Positions 1 to 27,194 of a DNA stretch of 64,000 nt are shown in pieces. This stretch comes from Amorphochlora amoebiformis (Eukaryota > Cercozoa > Chlorarachniophyceae): the NCBI GenBank assembly GCA_054601695.1, contig BAAHQB010000005.1, positions 1,116,001 through 1,180,000 on the forward strand. Reading direction: 5' to 3'. The translations under genes were made by a program, and so were the position numbers. The notes below the pieces were generated by a model. It did not search any database. It worked only from the letters and a program-made list of their open reading frames with translations, and had not been told where the DNA came from. Within the stretch, counting starts at the first letter, position 1. Every line of letters begins with the position of its first letter.

Positions 1-130
1 GGGCCAAAGTTTTGAACCATGGAGACCTAAATAAATATAAATAATACATCAGAAATATATATATTTTATACATTTACGTACATATGTATATATACATATT
101 GTATATATATATATATATATATATTACATG

Positions 131-162
<32 letters not shown>

Positions 163-336
163 ATGATTTACAGTTATGTAATATACATGTAATATATAGA
201 CATTTTTGTATATATACACATATATATATATATCTATATATAATATTTGAATATATATTTATGTATTTATATATGTGTATATATATTTATATGATTATAT
301 ATATTAATATGCTACACATACACATTACATGTACAT

Positions 337-375
<39 letters not shown>

Positions 376-628
376 ACAAATATGCATGTATATTATATCT
401 ATACTTTTAACTTTTAAACAATGTATACCAGGGAGTAAGCAGAAGCAGATTGGGCTGCGAGATATCCCTAATACATTGTATACAATTTGTACATATACAT
501 ATGCCTAATTTATTAAATATAATATATATATATATATTATATATATATATATATATGTATATATATGTATACATATGTTGTGTGTAGGTGGGTATACGTA
601 CGTATATATAAATACATATAGTATATAT

Positions 629-673
<45 letters not shown>

Positions 674-752
674 TTATATATATATGCATATTTATACATG
701 TAATGTATACATATTATATATATATATATTATATTACATATATAATATATAA

Positions 753-816
<64 letters not shown>

Positions 817-1289
817 TATAATATGTATGCTTAGGTATGTAAACATCATTATAAATAAATATATGCAATATGTATATGTGTATACATACATACAAAAATA
901 TGTATATTTATATAATATATACATATAATATATGTATGTATATATGTTTGTGTGTGTATATATATATATATACATATATATATACACATATATACATATA
1001 TATATATGTATAAATATATAAATATATATATGAACATGCAGATATATCCCTTTAGACATATGCACATTAGAGACCTGACGAGAGGTCTCCAGAAGCGGCT
1101 TCTTAACCTCAGGGCCATTGGCGAGCGAATGAACAAGGATATCAACCTTGCCAATATCCTAAACATATTTCAAACAATGAAAGATCTGTGTGGGTCAACC
1201 ATCGGTCTCCCACTTGTTTTATGTTTTCCTGACAACTAGCCCTCCGTGTGTGTACACAGACATATATTTTTAACATATAATACATTTAT

Positions 1290-1337
<48 letters not shown>

Positions 1338-1740
1338 ACGTGTATATATGTATATTTCTATACATATACATACATATATATATGTATATATACACATATC
1401 TTTGTATATAAATATTATGTGTGTAAACATTCATACATGTGTTCTCTGATAATTCCCCACCTTCTCAATGAGCTTAGCAACCTCGGATACAGTCCAGTCG
1501 GAGTTACCGGCGTATCGCTTGTTATTCATGATCTCCTCTGGGACGTCCTAACAGTAAGTATTATAAAAATATGGTCAGTACTACTTTTAACATACAATAC
1601 TTGTATCATGCATGTGCACATATACATATATATATATTCACACTAATATATATACATAATATATATATATACATATATACATATATATATATATATACAC
1701 ATATATATTATATATATATATAATACACATACATATATAT

Positions 1741-1784
<44 letters not shown>

Positions 1785-1804
1785 ACGACTATATAAATGC
1801 ACAG

Positions 1805-1843
<39 letters not shown>

Positions 1844-1846
1844 TAC

Positions 1847-1911
<65 letters not shown>

Positions 1912-2066
1912 ATATTCATAAATGAATATACTAAAATCACATAAAATTTTTAGTACAATTAAGATGAATATCTATATATGTGTAATATCTAAATTCTAAT
2001 ATATATGTATATGTATACATGTTATATACACATATGTTTCTCTCTCGTATGTACATATATATGTAT

Positions 2067-2109
<43 letters not shown>

Positions 2110-2939
2110 TAGATATATATCTATATATATATTATATATGTATATATATATATATATATCATATATATATTTGTGTGTATGCTATATACATATATTGTGT
2201 ATATGTGTTGCAGTATTTATCTGCGAAATGTGGAAGTGAGGAGGAACCTCAGGCTTGTCAAAGACAGCGTCGAGGGGATAGAGATGCTTGAAATCCATCA
2301 AAGATCTGCGAAAATATGATCAGAGGGATGTTCAAAAATCACAGGAAGTGCCGATGACATATTCAGAGATATTTCGTCAGCATGGATTACACACTCCCTC
2401 AAGACTTACCCATCACTAAGCTTCCTCGACTCATCGAACTTGCCCATCTGCATTGATTTCTTGAAGATTCCGAGAGCCGGGACCCAAATTCCCAAGGAGA
2501 CCTCTGCGCCGGCCTCGATGAGGCATTTAGAAATTGCCCAAGCGAAGCCTTGGTCGTCAGCCACGCCCGCGACGAACGCCTTCTTACCGGTGAGGTCGAT
2601 ATTTAGACCGTTAGCACGGCACGAGGTAAGGCCACGCATGCCCCCGGGCTGTTGAAGTATCTTGCGGACAGGAGCGAAGGGCGCGTTTTTGTGTGCGGAG
2701 GGGCTGGCAGAGGCCTGGCGGCTGAATCTGGTAGACCCAACGCCAGAAATTGACGGGATTTGGACGCGAGTGGCGGCGAGGGTTGAGAGCAGCCTTGAGT
2801 TACCGAAGGATGAGGAAGATAGGGTGCGAAAAGCGACAAACATGCCGATAGCTAGGGCGGCGACGGGCAGAATAAAGGAGTTGCGGGGTTTCTGGCGGGA
2901 GCGGCGGCTTATGAGAGGTAAACTGAAATCACGAGACAT
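1..2939 (-). CDS. fabI: Plastid enoyl-[acyl-carrier-protein] reductase (NADH), 5' six exons; 3' end lies off the left edge
   Basis: Last reductive step of plastid type II fatty-acid synthesis, converting enoyl-ACP to acyl-ACP with NADH. Exons in transcript order: 2939-2410, 2305-2248, 1547-1461, 1158-1075, 467-429, 26-1. Phases agree at every junction and all introns are GT-AG. The N-terminus has a hydrophobic stretch ([16 protein letters not shown]) about 20 residues in, then a Ser/Arg-rich transit-like region, which fits a bipartite presequence for a secondary plastid. The mature part shows the nucleotide-binding start ([19 protein letters not shown]), the segments WVPALGIF and FDESRKL, then [30 protein letters not shown] and [19 protein letters not shown], all matching plant and apicomplexan ENR collinearly. 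The catalytic Tyr/Lys region would lie beyond the left edge. An in-frame ATG at 3053 exists; the ATG at 2939 better places the hydrophobic segment near the N-terminus. Introns of up to about 700 bp are mainly (TA)n. The gene faces the PsbP-domain gene head to head. Confidence 0.93.
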
Positions 2940-3415
2940 AACTTTTCCGCGAATTTGCTTCGAAGGAGAGATCGGGAGGGATTGGGGGTAGAGTAGGGGA
3001 AACGTATAAAGTGGTAGGGGCTGTGATAATGGGGTCACGCCGCTGATTGTCACGAAGAAAGGACCTGAAAGGGCCTGGTGGCTACTGTGCGCGGTGTCAC
3101 GTATCTATTGACAGCGCGGAATGTATCGCGCACTCACGCTATATTACCACTACTACAACGTGACATGTCCATGTGAAGGGAGAGCAGACCGGCCCTCTAA
3201 TAGTCCCTCTTTTTTATGCTCTTTCGAGCCTATTTCCTTTTGATATATGACATATTCAGTATCAATATGCCACATATTTATTGCCTATATAACGTATATA
3301 AAAGTATAATATATTATATATCATTAGATTGGTATGGGACCTATCCACGCGCAATATCTCGCATGTCTCTTAGAGGGTTGGTCGACTAACGAGACGGCTG
3401 ATTGCGGATAAGAAG
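2940..3415. promoter_or_regulatory. Divergent intergenic region between fabI and the PsbP-domain gene
   Basis: These 476 bp separate the two start codons, and no other gene is apparent. The region is of ordinary composition up to about 3230, then AT-richer with a short TATA-containing stretch (3290-3325). It must hold both promoters and both 5' UTRs. The fabI side could be shorter if translation starts at the in-frame ATG at 3053. Individual elements cannot be assigned from one sequence. Confidence 0.55.
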
Positions 3416-4086
3416 ATGGGCACCGCGCACCGCTGGAGACGCGCTGCTCCGATTGCTGGGGCAGGGGCTCTGGCGCTGGGGATAATAGCCTACGTATTTT
3501 TTTCAGGTGGATTTAATTTTCGGGCCTGTTTCGGGGTGGGAGTGAGAATTGAGAAGGGGTACCCGTATGTGTGAGCCGTGAAGAGCCAGCAGTGATTTGG
3601 TTTTTTGGGTGCAGAGGGAGGGAAAGAGCTGAGAAGCGTTGCTGTAGCCTCCAATCATGGATCGTTTGCTCTGGTGCCGTCTCGAGCCTACAACCTGTAA
3701 GCCTTTCAGCAAAAATACCACAAGATACAGAACACAATAAAATAGGAGAAAGATTCTATTGCGAATCATGTTATCTCGAGACCCAAATTAAATGCTATTG
3801 ACAGTGTTCTAGTAATCGATTCATTCCCTGCGTATATCGATGAACATAAATCAACACTCCAGGGGAAGGTTCACCTACAACCAGAGGCCAACCATCCCCA
3901 TCTATGCACATTCTGAAGGTTTTACTTGAATGAAACGAATGTGTATGAGTATTCAAGCGAATATTTTTGATTTCGCGGTTGTGTTAGGGTCGGAGGCGTG
4001 TGAGGGAATGAGGAGGAGCGCGGTAATTAAGGTCTGTGTAACAAGTATTTTATTCTTTTGTACTTAAGTACTAAAAAAATACATAC

Positions 4087-4133
<47 letters not shown>

Positions 4134-4235
4134 AATATACGTATACTATATTACATACATACATGTATATATTATGTATATATATGCACACATACATATT
4201 ATATGTATACATATATACATATATATATGTATGTG

Positions 4236-4266
<31 letters not shown>

Positions 4267-4403
4267 GCATGTATATATGTATATATGTATGTAATATATG
4301 TGTATATTTACGTACACTTGCACATGTGTATATTTGTACTATATATATGTATATGTGTATTTATATATATGTATATGTATGCACATGTTTACACACACAC
4401 ACA

Positions 4404-4446
<43 letters not shown>

Positions 4447-4891
4447 TATATATGTATATATATGAGAATATATAACATATACACATATTATATATTTATA
4501 TGTGTATATGTATACAAACATATATAGATATATATGTAAATATATTATATATAATATCTATAATTCATACTACATATATAATTATATACATATCAGACAT
4601 ATGCGTATATGTGCATATAAATGACCCATAGAACATATTTTCACACTTTCACCACTCATTCCACTTTTACATCTAGGGCCTAACTGCCGCTGTTCCTATG
4701 TTGTACCTTCAAAGTGTCAGAGCTGATGAGGAGACAGGTAACCTAATCATAATCTTGGACCTTAACCCAGTTTTATATCACCCTAACCATCACTGAAATG
4801 GTTCAGGGGTAGAGGTTATCTCAGCAGTCGAAAATGTACCCGCCGCTCGTCAGGGAAAGGTGTGTATATTTGTGTAGTAGAAATATTTAAA

Positions 4892-4960
<69 letters not shown>

Positions 4961-5064
4961 ATGTACATACATATTTAGTAAAATACAATATACGTATATA
5001 TAGTATCGAATACAAATATATTTATGTATGTTATATATACATATACATATATATATATATATAT

Positions 5065-5142
<78 letters not shown>

Positions 5143-5218
5143 AATATGTTTATATGTGTGTCACATATGTACATGTTATAAAATTGGATATGTATATGCT
5201 CATATATTGCGCATTGTA

Positions 5219-5252
<34 letters not shown>

Positions 5253-5623
5253 GTATATATATATATATAAATATATATATATATATTCATATTTAAATTT
5301 ACGAGACATGCAGTATAATATTATTCGCATGTAGTTTGAAGTCCTTCGCGATCCTATCCTCTCATACAGCTACAAGTACCCCGTTGAAAGCACACAAGGG
5401 ATGGTAAGTGCAAGTTCACAAGGCTTAGGCTTAGTCTATGAATAGGATTTGGCTTCAGAATTTTCACATCTATGTTCACTCAAAAGCTCCTGAAAAGAGA
5501 GAGAGAGAGAGAGAGAGTGGAGAGCGAGGGAGGAGGACGAGATAGGGAGATAAAGTATCAGTTTGATTATGAAATTATTTACATATGCATATATACATTA
5601 TACATATATGTTTATAATATTAA

Positions 5624-5658
<35 letters not shown>

Positions 5659-6557
5659 TTAAAATAATCTCTGTTCATAAACAAACACACATATGATAAT
5701 GTATACAGAAACTCAAGCTCCTTCAAACTCGAAAGCCAGAAAAATACTCCTCGGCGGCCCCCTTAAGGTTCACAGTCATGGTTAGGGTTGGGGTTAGGGT
5801 TAGGGCAAGGGTTCAGTTTGAGACTGGGTTTATAATTAGGGTTGTGGTTTGGTTTAGTAGAGTTTGGTTGGTACATATGTGTATGTATATATATATATTA
5901 TATATATATATCTAATAATTATATATATATATATAAATAGATGTATATATAAATATGTATGTATATATAAATATGTATACATGTACATATGAGTATATAT
6001 CTACACACATACACATACACATATATATGTGTACATATATAATTGTATGTATAGTAGGATACGTAGATGATTATACATATATATATTATATATATATATA
6101 TATATGATATTATGTATATATATATATATATATATACATGTAAACAAAAGCTCTAACTTTCGCCACCGCATCGTCAACCAAAAGCTTGACTTCGACAATG
6201 TAAAATTCCTGAAGCTCAACCCTATCCCTGCCTCTAACCTTAACCGTAATCCTGGCCCTAGCCGTTACCTAACCCTTCATAACATGACTAGGCTGTCGTG
6301 ATTGCGATGTATGTCTGCCCGGCTATCGGATTTCTCAAAAAATTCCCGCCGCAGGGTAGTCTCCCTCTGTTTCAATCTACATCAACTTTTTTCTTTCTCT
6401 CTTTTCAAGCTCTAGCTCTCATCCAAACCCAAACCGAATCTTTATCTAAACCCGAACCCTAACCCTCACCCTCACCGTAAGACTGGACTTCTCAACAAGT
6501 AGCGGATACGATCCTTTTGGACAGGTGTGAAAAAATGTGTTGTATATGTCGACTATA

Positions 6558-6632
<75 letters not shown>

Positions 6633-6736
6633 CATATATGTTGAATCACGAAGGTTTACATATTTGTATTTTTTACAAAGGATTATTCTACCTAGGTGTA
6701 TGTATGTATATATAAATGTATCTAGATATATGCATG

Positions 6737-6770
<34 letters not shown>

Positions 6771-6803
6771 CGATACATAAAAGAATATACATATATATAT
6801 ATA

Positions 6804-6853
<50 letters not shown>

Positions 6854-7111
6854 TATGTACATAAATATCTTTCGTACATGTAATATCTAAATGACAATTT
6901 TACACATGTCACACCTACCGGACACCCTGAGACACGTGTCAGTCATTTCTGCTGAACTGAATCCGTTACTTAGGTTGAACGCTAAGTCTATTGAAGAGGG
7001 ACGTCGTTACTTAGAGCAGAATGTTGAGGGAGGGTATGAAACATACATACGTGCAATATTACATATTATATCATATCTAGACATACATACATAATATATA
7101 TGTATATGCAC

Positions 7112-7147
<36 letters not shown>

Positions 7148-7162
7148 GTATGCGTGTATGCG

Positions 7163-7232
<70 letters not shown>

Positions 7233-7301
7233 ATAATATGTACATAACACAAAATAAGCAGAAAAAATATGCATGTAAAAGTGATGTATGTATCTATGCA
7301 T

Positions 7302-7373
<72 letters not shown>

Positions 7374-7530
7374 GTGTGTATGTGTATATAAATGTATATA
7401 TATATATATATATATGTGTATATATATATATGTGTGTATATGTATACTTGTCTTTTCCATATCTATCAAAGAGTATACAAATATTATGTACGTACATATT
7501 ATATCATCTCAATGTATACATTTTCATGCT

Positions 7531-7578
<48 letters not shown>

Positions 7579-7592
7579 TATACGCGTACGAT

Positions 7593-7660
<68 letters not shown>

Positions 7661-7761
7661 GTACAGTGAGAGTTATCAAGACGAAGATGGCACTTTTTAC
7701 TTCCAATATGAGGTATGCTAGATATGGTTATGCGTATAAAAAGTATACAATATACGTAATA

Positions 7762-7801
<40 letters not shown>

Positions 7802-7966
7802 TATACATAAATATATAAAAGTTAATGTAGCCAAAACGTATGTGTAATACACACTCATACTTACGTAGCATGTATCTACGTAATTATTATATATACATAT
7901 ATATATGTGTGTGTGTGTGTGTATTAAGATGTATATATAAATATATATATGTATATATATGTATAT

Positions 7967-8013
<47 letters not shown>

Positions 8014-8495
8014 AATTGTATCATTCAAAGAAAATTTGTACTCAAGCATGATATACGCACAATGCGCGACACAATATATATATTTACAAATCTATGTATA
8101 TTGTCAGCACAGCGGTATGGCACGTCACCATGAATGATTTGGTCGAGACCCAATTTAGTTATACCTCTTGGAGTTAAAGAAAACTTGATAGGAACAACGT
8201 AGGTTTTGCAGATGCAGAATAATCTATAATCTTCACCAAGAGTTCCAGAGAGTAACATGGCGTGACTTCACGCCTTGTGACATGACGTTCACGCATGTCA
8301 CTATTCCCCGTGACTGTCGGGTAGTACCGGTGGTACCGGTTAGTGCCGGGCGGATAATGAGTGAAGTGATTTCCAGCATTCTGGAATCTCCCGCATGGCT
8401 ATGACTATGTTCCCATGTTCGATATCCACGCGTTGAACTACTTCTGTCATTACATTGATGTCTATGCTCTAATAATGAATACATATGAATATTCA

Positions 8496-8532
<37 letters not shown>

Positions 8533-8900
8533 CCCACATATTATATTAAATACAGAAATATATGTATATTTATATGTATATGTAAATAATAACTACATGC
8601 ATATATATATATATATATATGTAAATGTGAAGGTATCTATATTATATATATACACATATATATATACATATATAATACATTTAAATATTATAGATTTTTT
8701 TTTTTTATATATAATGTACATAACAATGTAAAAATACGCATATTTATTAGCATTTGGAACCCGGCAAGATCACTTCCGGCTCTTCTCCAGAGGTCACAAA
8801 ATCATACAAATATTTACACATACATGTAAACACAATGTATAGATACAATACAAATGTACATATAATATATACATATATTTATACAATATATATATATATA

Positions 8901-8932
<32 letters not shown>

Positions 8933-8992
8933 TATACATATGTATGTATGCATGTACATTAGGTTTATGTGTAGCCTTTTAGGCTTACTCAC

Positions 8993-9055
<63 letters not shown>

Positions 9056-9246
9056 CTTATATATGTATATATACAAACATACATATACAAAAATATATAT
9101 ATATATATTTACTTATATATGTATATATACAAACATACATATACAAAAATATTTATACATATTTACATCCCTGTACTATATACTGTTATATTAAATATAC
9201 ATATATGTATGTATATATATATATATATTAAACATGTATATATTTA

Positions 9247-9277
<31 letters not shown>

Positions 9278-9575
9278 GTTAATGTGTGTATAACATATCA
9301 AACGTAAATAAATATAATCTACATTTCACATATCTGCAATCTGTACGAAGATAGAGAAAGAGAGAAAGAAGATAGATAAATAGATAGATAGAGAGGAGAG
9401 AGAGAGAATATTACTACATTCAGTATATATATATATATATATAAATATAACATACACACACATATATATATATATATATATATGTAGTTTTATAAATATA
9501 CAAACATATATATATATATATATATGTACATACACACACATATATATACATATGTAGTTTTATAAATATACAAAC

Positions 9576-9606
<31 letters not shown>

Positions 9607-9642
9607 TACTTGGATCTTTACACACCGTCGACATATATTATG

Positions 9643-9673
<31 letters not shown>

Positions 9674-9749
9674 ATATACATATGTATATACCAATTTATA
9701 TAATATATATATATATATATACACACATTACATATATATATATATGTAT

Positions 9750-9790
<41 letters not shown>

Positions 9791-9951
9791 TTTAAAACTT
9801 GAATATCTATACAGGGTCGGCATAACTTAGCGGTTAGCGCGGCGAGGAAGGGCCAAGGAGATACTCTGTAGATTCATTCATTAAAACTATGTAACACATA
9901 TATGTATATACACACATAGGTACACTTTTTTGAATATATTTATGTATATAT

Positions 9952-9982
<31 letters not shown>

Positions 9983-10105
9983 GAATATATATATATATAT
10001 AGAAATATATATATATATATATATGTATGAAAAAATATATATATATAATATATATATAGAAATATATACATATATATATATATGTATGAATATATATATA
10101 TATGT

Positions 10106-10138
<33 letters not shown>

Positions 10139-10345
10139 GTATTACTATTTATGTGTAGGCAAACACGCATATAAAAAAAGTAAGTTCTAATTTCTTTGTG
10201 AACATAAACAAATGATATATATATATATATATGTATATAATATCAGATATCTTTTCTCACTGAATATGGGATGCCCTGAAACTATCTGGGAAGAAATGAA
10301 GGTGTGAGTTCTATACATCTTTATATTTTAGATTTGTTTGTTCAT

Positions 10346-10387
<42 letters not shown>

Positions 10388-10840
10388 AATATATACGTAT
10401 ATAACTAGTCCGTTTATACATATCATATGTGGATTGTTAGCTAACTCCTGATCAGAGTTGTATACATAAACAATATACATATATATATATATATGTATGT
10501 ATATATATATATATATATATGTATGTATGCATATTATATGTGTATATGTATGTATTGTACGATATACATTTGCATGTATATATTTATATATATATATATA
10601 TATACATATATACACATATATTATATGTACAATACATATATATATATATACATATTTATACATTCGAGTATATTATATTTATTATATCAGCCATTATTCT
10701 ATGAGGCGGCAAACTCCTTCCGTATCGATCCCCTGGGCCGCACATCAGAGGAGTATAACCCAAAACCCCTCTATCTTGATCTTACTAATTTCATTCTTTC
10801 TCTCTTTCTTTCTTCCCTTAAGCTTTCTCTTTCATCTCTT

Positions 10841-10876
<36 letters not shown>
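3416..10876 (+). CDS. PsbP-domain (PPD-type) thylakoid lumen protein, 14 exons
   Basis: PsbP-family proteins are lumenal factors attached to or helping assemble photosystems; the PPD subgroup is poorly characterised. Exons: 3416-3506, 3615-3696, 3805-3868, 4677-4737, 5342-5403, 5709-5767, 6151-6199, 6503-6524 (least certain), 6943-7033, 7667-7712, 8751-8792, 9815-9867, 10247-10301, 10691-10876. All phases agree, giving about 320 residues. The start encodes [10 protein letters not shown], a hydrophobic segment ([14 protein letters not shown]), then a transit-like stretch with [10 protein letters not shown]. The family signature is YSYKYPVES, then [12 protein letters not shown] and [11 protein letters not shown]. 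The C-terminal half matches plant PPD collinearly: [27 protein letters not shown] and [12 protein letters not shown]. The extreme C-terminus reads through a CT-rich stretch into (TA)n, so the true stop may differ. Which PPD subgroup it belongs to is not determined. Confidence 0.82.
5776..5860 (+). repeat. Degenerate TTAGGG repeat just after a splice donor
   Basis: Imperfect GGTTAGGGT units (GGTTAGGGTTGGGGTTAGGG and variants) start about 9 bp after the donor of the PsbP-domain exon ending at 5767. This is one of the few places where the G-rich strand is the sense strand. Confidence 0.8.
7100..7660. repeat. Representative long (TA)n microsatellite block
   Basis: Runs of 20-60 bp of pure TA separated by TGTG, GTATG or short unique spacers, in a PsbP-domain gene intron. 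Comparable blocks fill most introns here, for example 53290-53440, 56100-57180, 58826-58908 and 33596-33665. Confidence 0.97.
8035..8490. other. Microsatellite-free island inside a PsbP-domain gene intron
   Basis: About 450 bp of mixed-composition sequence sits in the intron between the exons ending at 7712 and starting at 8751, with (TA)n on both sides. It has imperfect inverted motifs (GGCGTGACTTCACGCC near 8260; GGTACCGG near 8330) and a 77-codon minus-strand frame at 8025-8258. It does not match the host protein, and I do not recognise the frame. Possibilities are a decayed mobile element or an exon of a nested gene. A related GGCGTGAC motif occurs near 52300. Confidence 0.35.
9050..9156 (+). 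repeat. Tandem duplication of about 47 bp within (TA)n
   Basis: ATTTACTTATATATGTATAT followed by ATACAAACATACATATACAA occurs twice in succession in a PsbP-domain gene intron. Similar short duplications occur at 9482/9552, 13930-14030, 42419/42517 and 56070/56125. Confidence 0.85.
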
Positions 10877-10882
<6 letters not shown>

Positions 10883-10939
10883 TATATATATATTTATGAT
10901 ATGTACATATATATATATATATATAACATATGTACATAA

Positions 10940-10980
<41 letters not shown>

Positions 10981-11068
10981 TTGTGTGTGTGTATATGATG
11001 CATATTAAATATACATTTACAATACAACTATGTATATGTGTGTATACATATATGTATATGTATATACA

Positions 11069-11106
<38 letters not shown>

Positions 11107-11126
11107 TATATATTATATTTACAAAC

Positions 11127-11171
<45 letters not shown>

Positions 11172-11412
11172 TATATATATATATATATAATATATTATAT
11201 ATATATATATATAATATATATATATATGTATATGTATATTGTATAAATGTCTGAACCTATATACGTTTACATATGTATATATAAATATTGGCATTGGTGA
11301 TGACCTTTGTATACAAAGTTAAATACATGTATATATCTATGTATGTGTCTATTTATGTTTATATGTATGATATAATGAAAGTATATATATATATATAATA
11401 TATATACAATAT

Positions 11413-11446
<34 letters not shown>

Positions 11447-12868
11447 GATATATTAAAACAAAATATTACAATATTACACACAAATATACGTACAATCTTA
11501 CAAGTTTATTTTATATGCTAGTAAATATATCCTTATTTGTAGATATATATTCATACGTATAAAGGTATGTTCCGCCTGATAAAGACCCTTGGGCTATTTT
11601 GTGAGCATGCTGCCGTTACACGGCATGTAAGCATAACGATGCCGCCTATAGTTACCACGGACCTAGCACGACTAGGTCCATAGACAAGTTTATTCGTGTG
11701 TCGAACATCTAGAGCCAATGCGAAGTTGCAATTGAAAATCTCAGTGCAATTGAAAAATTCGGTGCACATATGCATTTGATGATGCACAGTCGCTAGAAAC
11801 TAGAGAAACATTGATGGTAAATCATGGCGTTGTTGTAGTATGTATATTTATTACCAGAATATTGTAAGTTGTACGGTAACTTGTACCATGTACAATATAC
11901 GTATACCGTACGACATACGTACGTATACCTAGGTATACCATACTCAAAAATGAAAATATGTTGGTTTCTACAGTATTTCTAGTATTTGCCAAGTAAAATA
12001 GGACAACGTATTTGTACTTACTTACTACCTAGACTACTAGACCAACTCGTAATAAATTAGTATATGATAAGTATCAAGAGTATACAAGTACTATTTTTAC
12101 AATTTCGTACGTACGTCAATGCATGTCTAGATGTACTTTTACTAGCTAGACAACTTGATACGTACTAGACGTACCACTCAAGATGGATAACCCACTGAGC
12201 ATGTACGTATGCGCACTTGATCATACTAGTCTGGTAGCGTATGATCCGTATCTGCATATACGTACGTATACTTCATCATATGTGCATGCATACGTACTTT
12301 GTTCTAGTTGTTCACAACTTGATCGATCGCAGCGATCCGATAATTATCATACGTACGTACCAAGACATGTAATACATGTATGATAATGACAGACTAGATA
12401 TCGATCCGGACCATTGCAGACTAGCCAGATCTCAGGTTAGCTATAGTTCTACTAGAAGCTAGTATCTAGAGCATAGGGCTGGGCCGACCATAGTGTACAG
12501 AATAAGTAGTAATGTACGTATCATAGTAGTAGAGTATTTGATTCATGCGCACGTCAGCTTCACAGCCTGAGTCATGATCATGATCCGATAAATCAGTCGG
12601 CGGTCTTAAACTAGTTAAAGCCTAATGATCATGGTATTCGGACATAGGTATAACAGTGACGATCCAAGTCCGACGTGTATGGCCGGATTATGAACCCCAT
12701 CTACAGCTCTTCGAACTTTAATGCCTTGGAGAGTAGATCGATATAAACGGAAGATCTAGAGGTTGATGAACTGACGTTTTAGATCGTTGATAGATGCGAT
12801 CTGCTAGATAGATGCAAGTATCCAGTGTCGTTTATGTGAAGCGAATGAAGCTTTAGCGAAATGGAGCT
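10877..12868. other. Convergent intergenic region: (TA)n then a CTAG-rich spacer
   Basis: This lies between the 3' ends of the PsbP-domain gene and the SLC52-like gene. From 10877 to about 11500 it is mostly (TA)n. From about 11540 to 12868 the microsatellite stops abruptly and the sequence becomes dense in CTAG, GATC, TACGTA and CATG tetramer palindromes; more than twenty CTAG can be counted by eye. No convincing coding potential is seen there. Short open frames such as 11551-11787 (minus) have no family resemblance. Confidence 0.6.
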
Positions 12869-25844
<12,976 letters not shown>

Positions 25845-26653
25845 CTGATACATACCACACACACGCACAAAATTAATACATTCACCAGACTATGATATAG
25901 CTTAGTGCTAGGTTAGATTCTGGATTGAGACATCATTCCACATAAGGCTATGTTCTTCCTCAAACTGATGAAGCGCTACGCACCACAAATCTCTCCTCCA
26001 GCCCGACGACCTCCCTATTTGTTATTATTTCTCCTCTGCAGGTACATTTCACCTGAGCAGAAGCAAAAGTGCACCGCTATTTCCTACCATAGTGTTGGCC
26101 CCTCATATGGGATAATAATTAGAGCAAATTTTCGACGAGGTGAGCCTCACCACGCATTTCCGTATCGAATATGACAGGTTTTCATAGGCTAAAAGGTCAA
26201 AAAAAGGGAGTATGTAGCTTCCATGTGTCTTCGATAGTATTGTGAGGTACCCCTGTGAGGAAGAAGAGGGCATAGGGTAGCGCCTGATGCGCTTGCAGCG
26301 GCATCTGCCTGGTAGGCGGGGCTCGTCTTGCCTTTTATGCCGGACAACCCGGTCAACTCAATCATAACCCTCTAATAGCACTTACTTGTTGACATATCCG
26401 ATATGATGAGATGAATATATCAATATCCAGATATGAAGAGCAGAAAAGCGTGACATTCTGCGTGACAATCCGAGAAATTTCATGGCGTCCGAGTTGAACC
26501 AGGCTCCTGGAGGAAGGTGAAGTGTAACTCCGAATCTGATCCAACTTTCTCCCATGAAATTCATATCTAAGTATTCTTTAGTACAGAGCCAACTCAATAT
26601 ATATTCCAGCGGTCCGGGAAGGGTCTTGCGCCCATAGAAAAAATAAAGAGGCA
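25845..26653. promoter_or_regulatory. Divergent intergenic region between the SLC52-like gene and the kinase
   Basis: These 809 bp between start codons are almost free of (TA)n, unlike the flanking introns. They must contain both promoters and may contain a 5' UTR exon of either gene. A 74-codon plus-strand frame (25950-26174) and minus-strand frames near 26400-26650 lack recognisable domains, so I do not call them. Confidence 0.5.
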
Positions 26654-27084
26654 ATGAGTGAAAGCCAGCAGCCAGGGTTCCCTATCCTCAAGCCAGGAAA
26701 ACGACCTTCAATGCGTCGTTGCATCTCTGAGCAGACGTCGAAAACGTCAAAGACCAAGCCCAAGCGGGGCGCAAAGGTGCATTTTTACAAACTAAATGAA
26801 AGGTTGCTAACGTTGTGTATGTGTGTTGTAGGTGAGGTTCATTGGAAAGTATCAATTGGGGGAGACGTTTGGGAGGGGAAAGTTTAGCACGTACGTATAA
26901 AGTGTAGTATATGGCACCTCGAGTGAAATTTTGTGTACTTTAGGGTTGCGGAGGGGACGTGTATTCACACGAATCAGACATTTGCGCTGAAGATTATGAA
27001 ACAGTAAGTACCGAAAGATGTATGTGTATGTGAACGTATCCATGACACACACACACAGTTAAATGTAGATGTATACACAATGTT

Positions 27085-27118
<34 letters not shown>

Positions 27119-27150
27119 TATATTATATAATATATATATATATATATATG

Positions 27151-27194
<44 letters not shown>

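Noticed and set aside
84-410. Long reading frames of Tyr/Ile/Met/Cys repeats here and throughout the window
   Set aside because: They are direct translations of (TA)n and (TATG)n, occur on both strands and overlapping frames of the same repeat, and match no protein family.
2940-3053. fabI start at the in-frame ATG at 3053
   Set aside because: It would put about 60 residues before the hydrophobic signal-like segment. The ATG at 2939 gives a more usual bipartite presequence. Not excluded.
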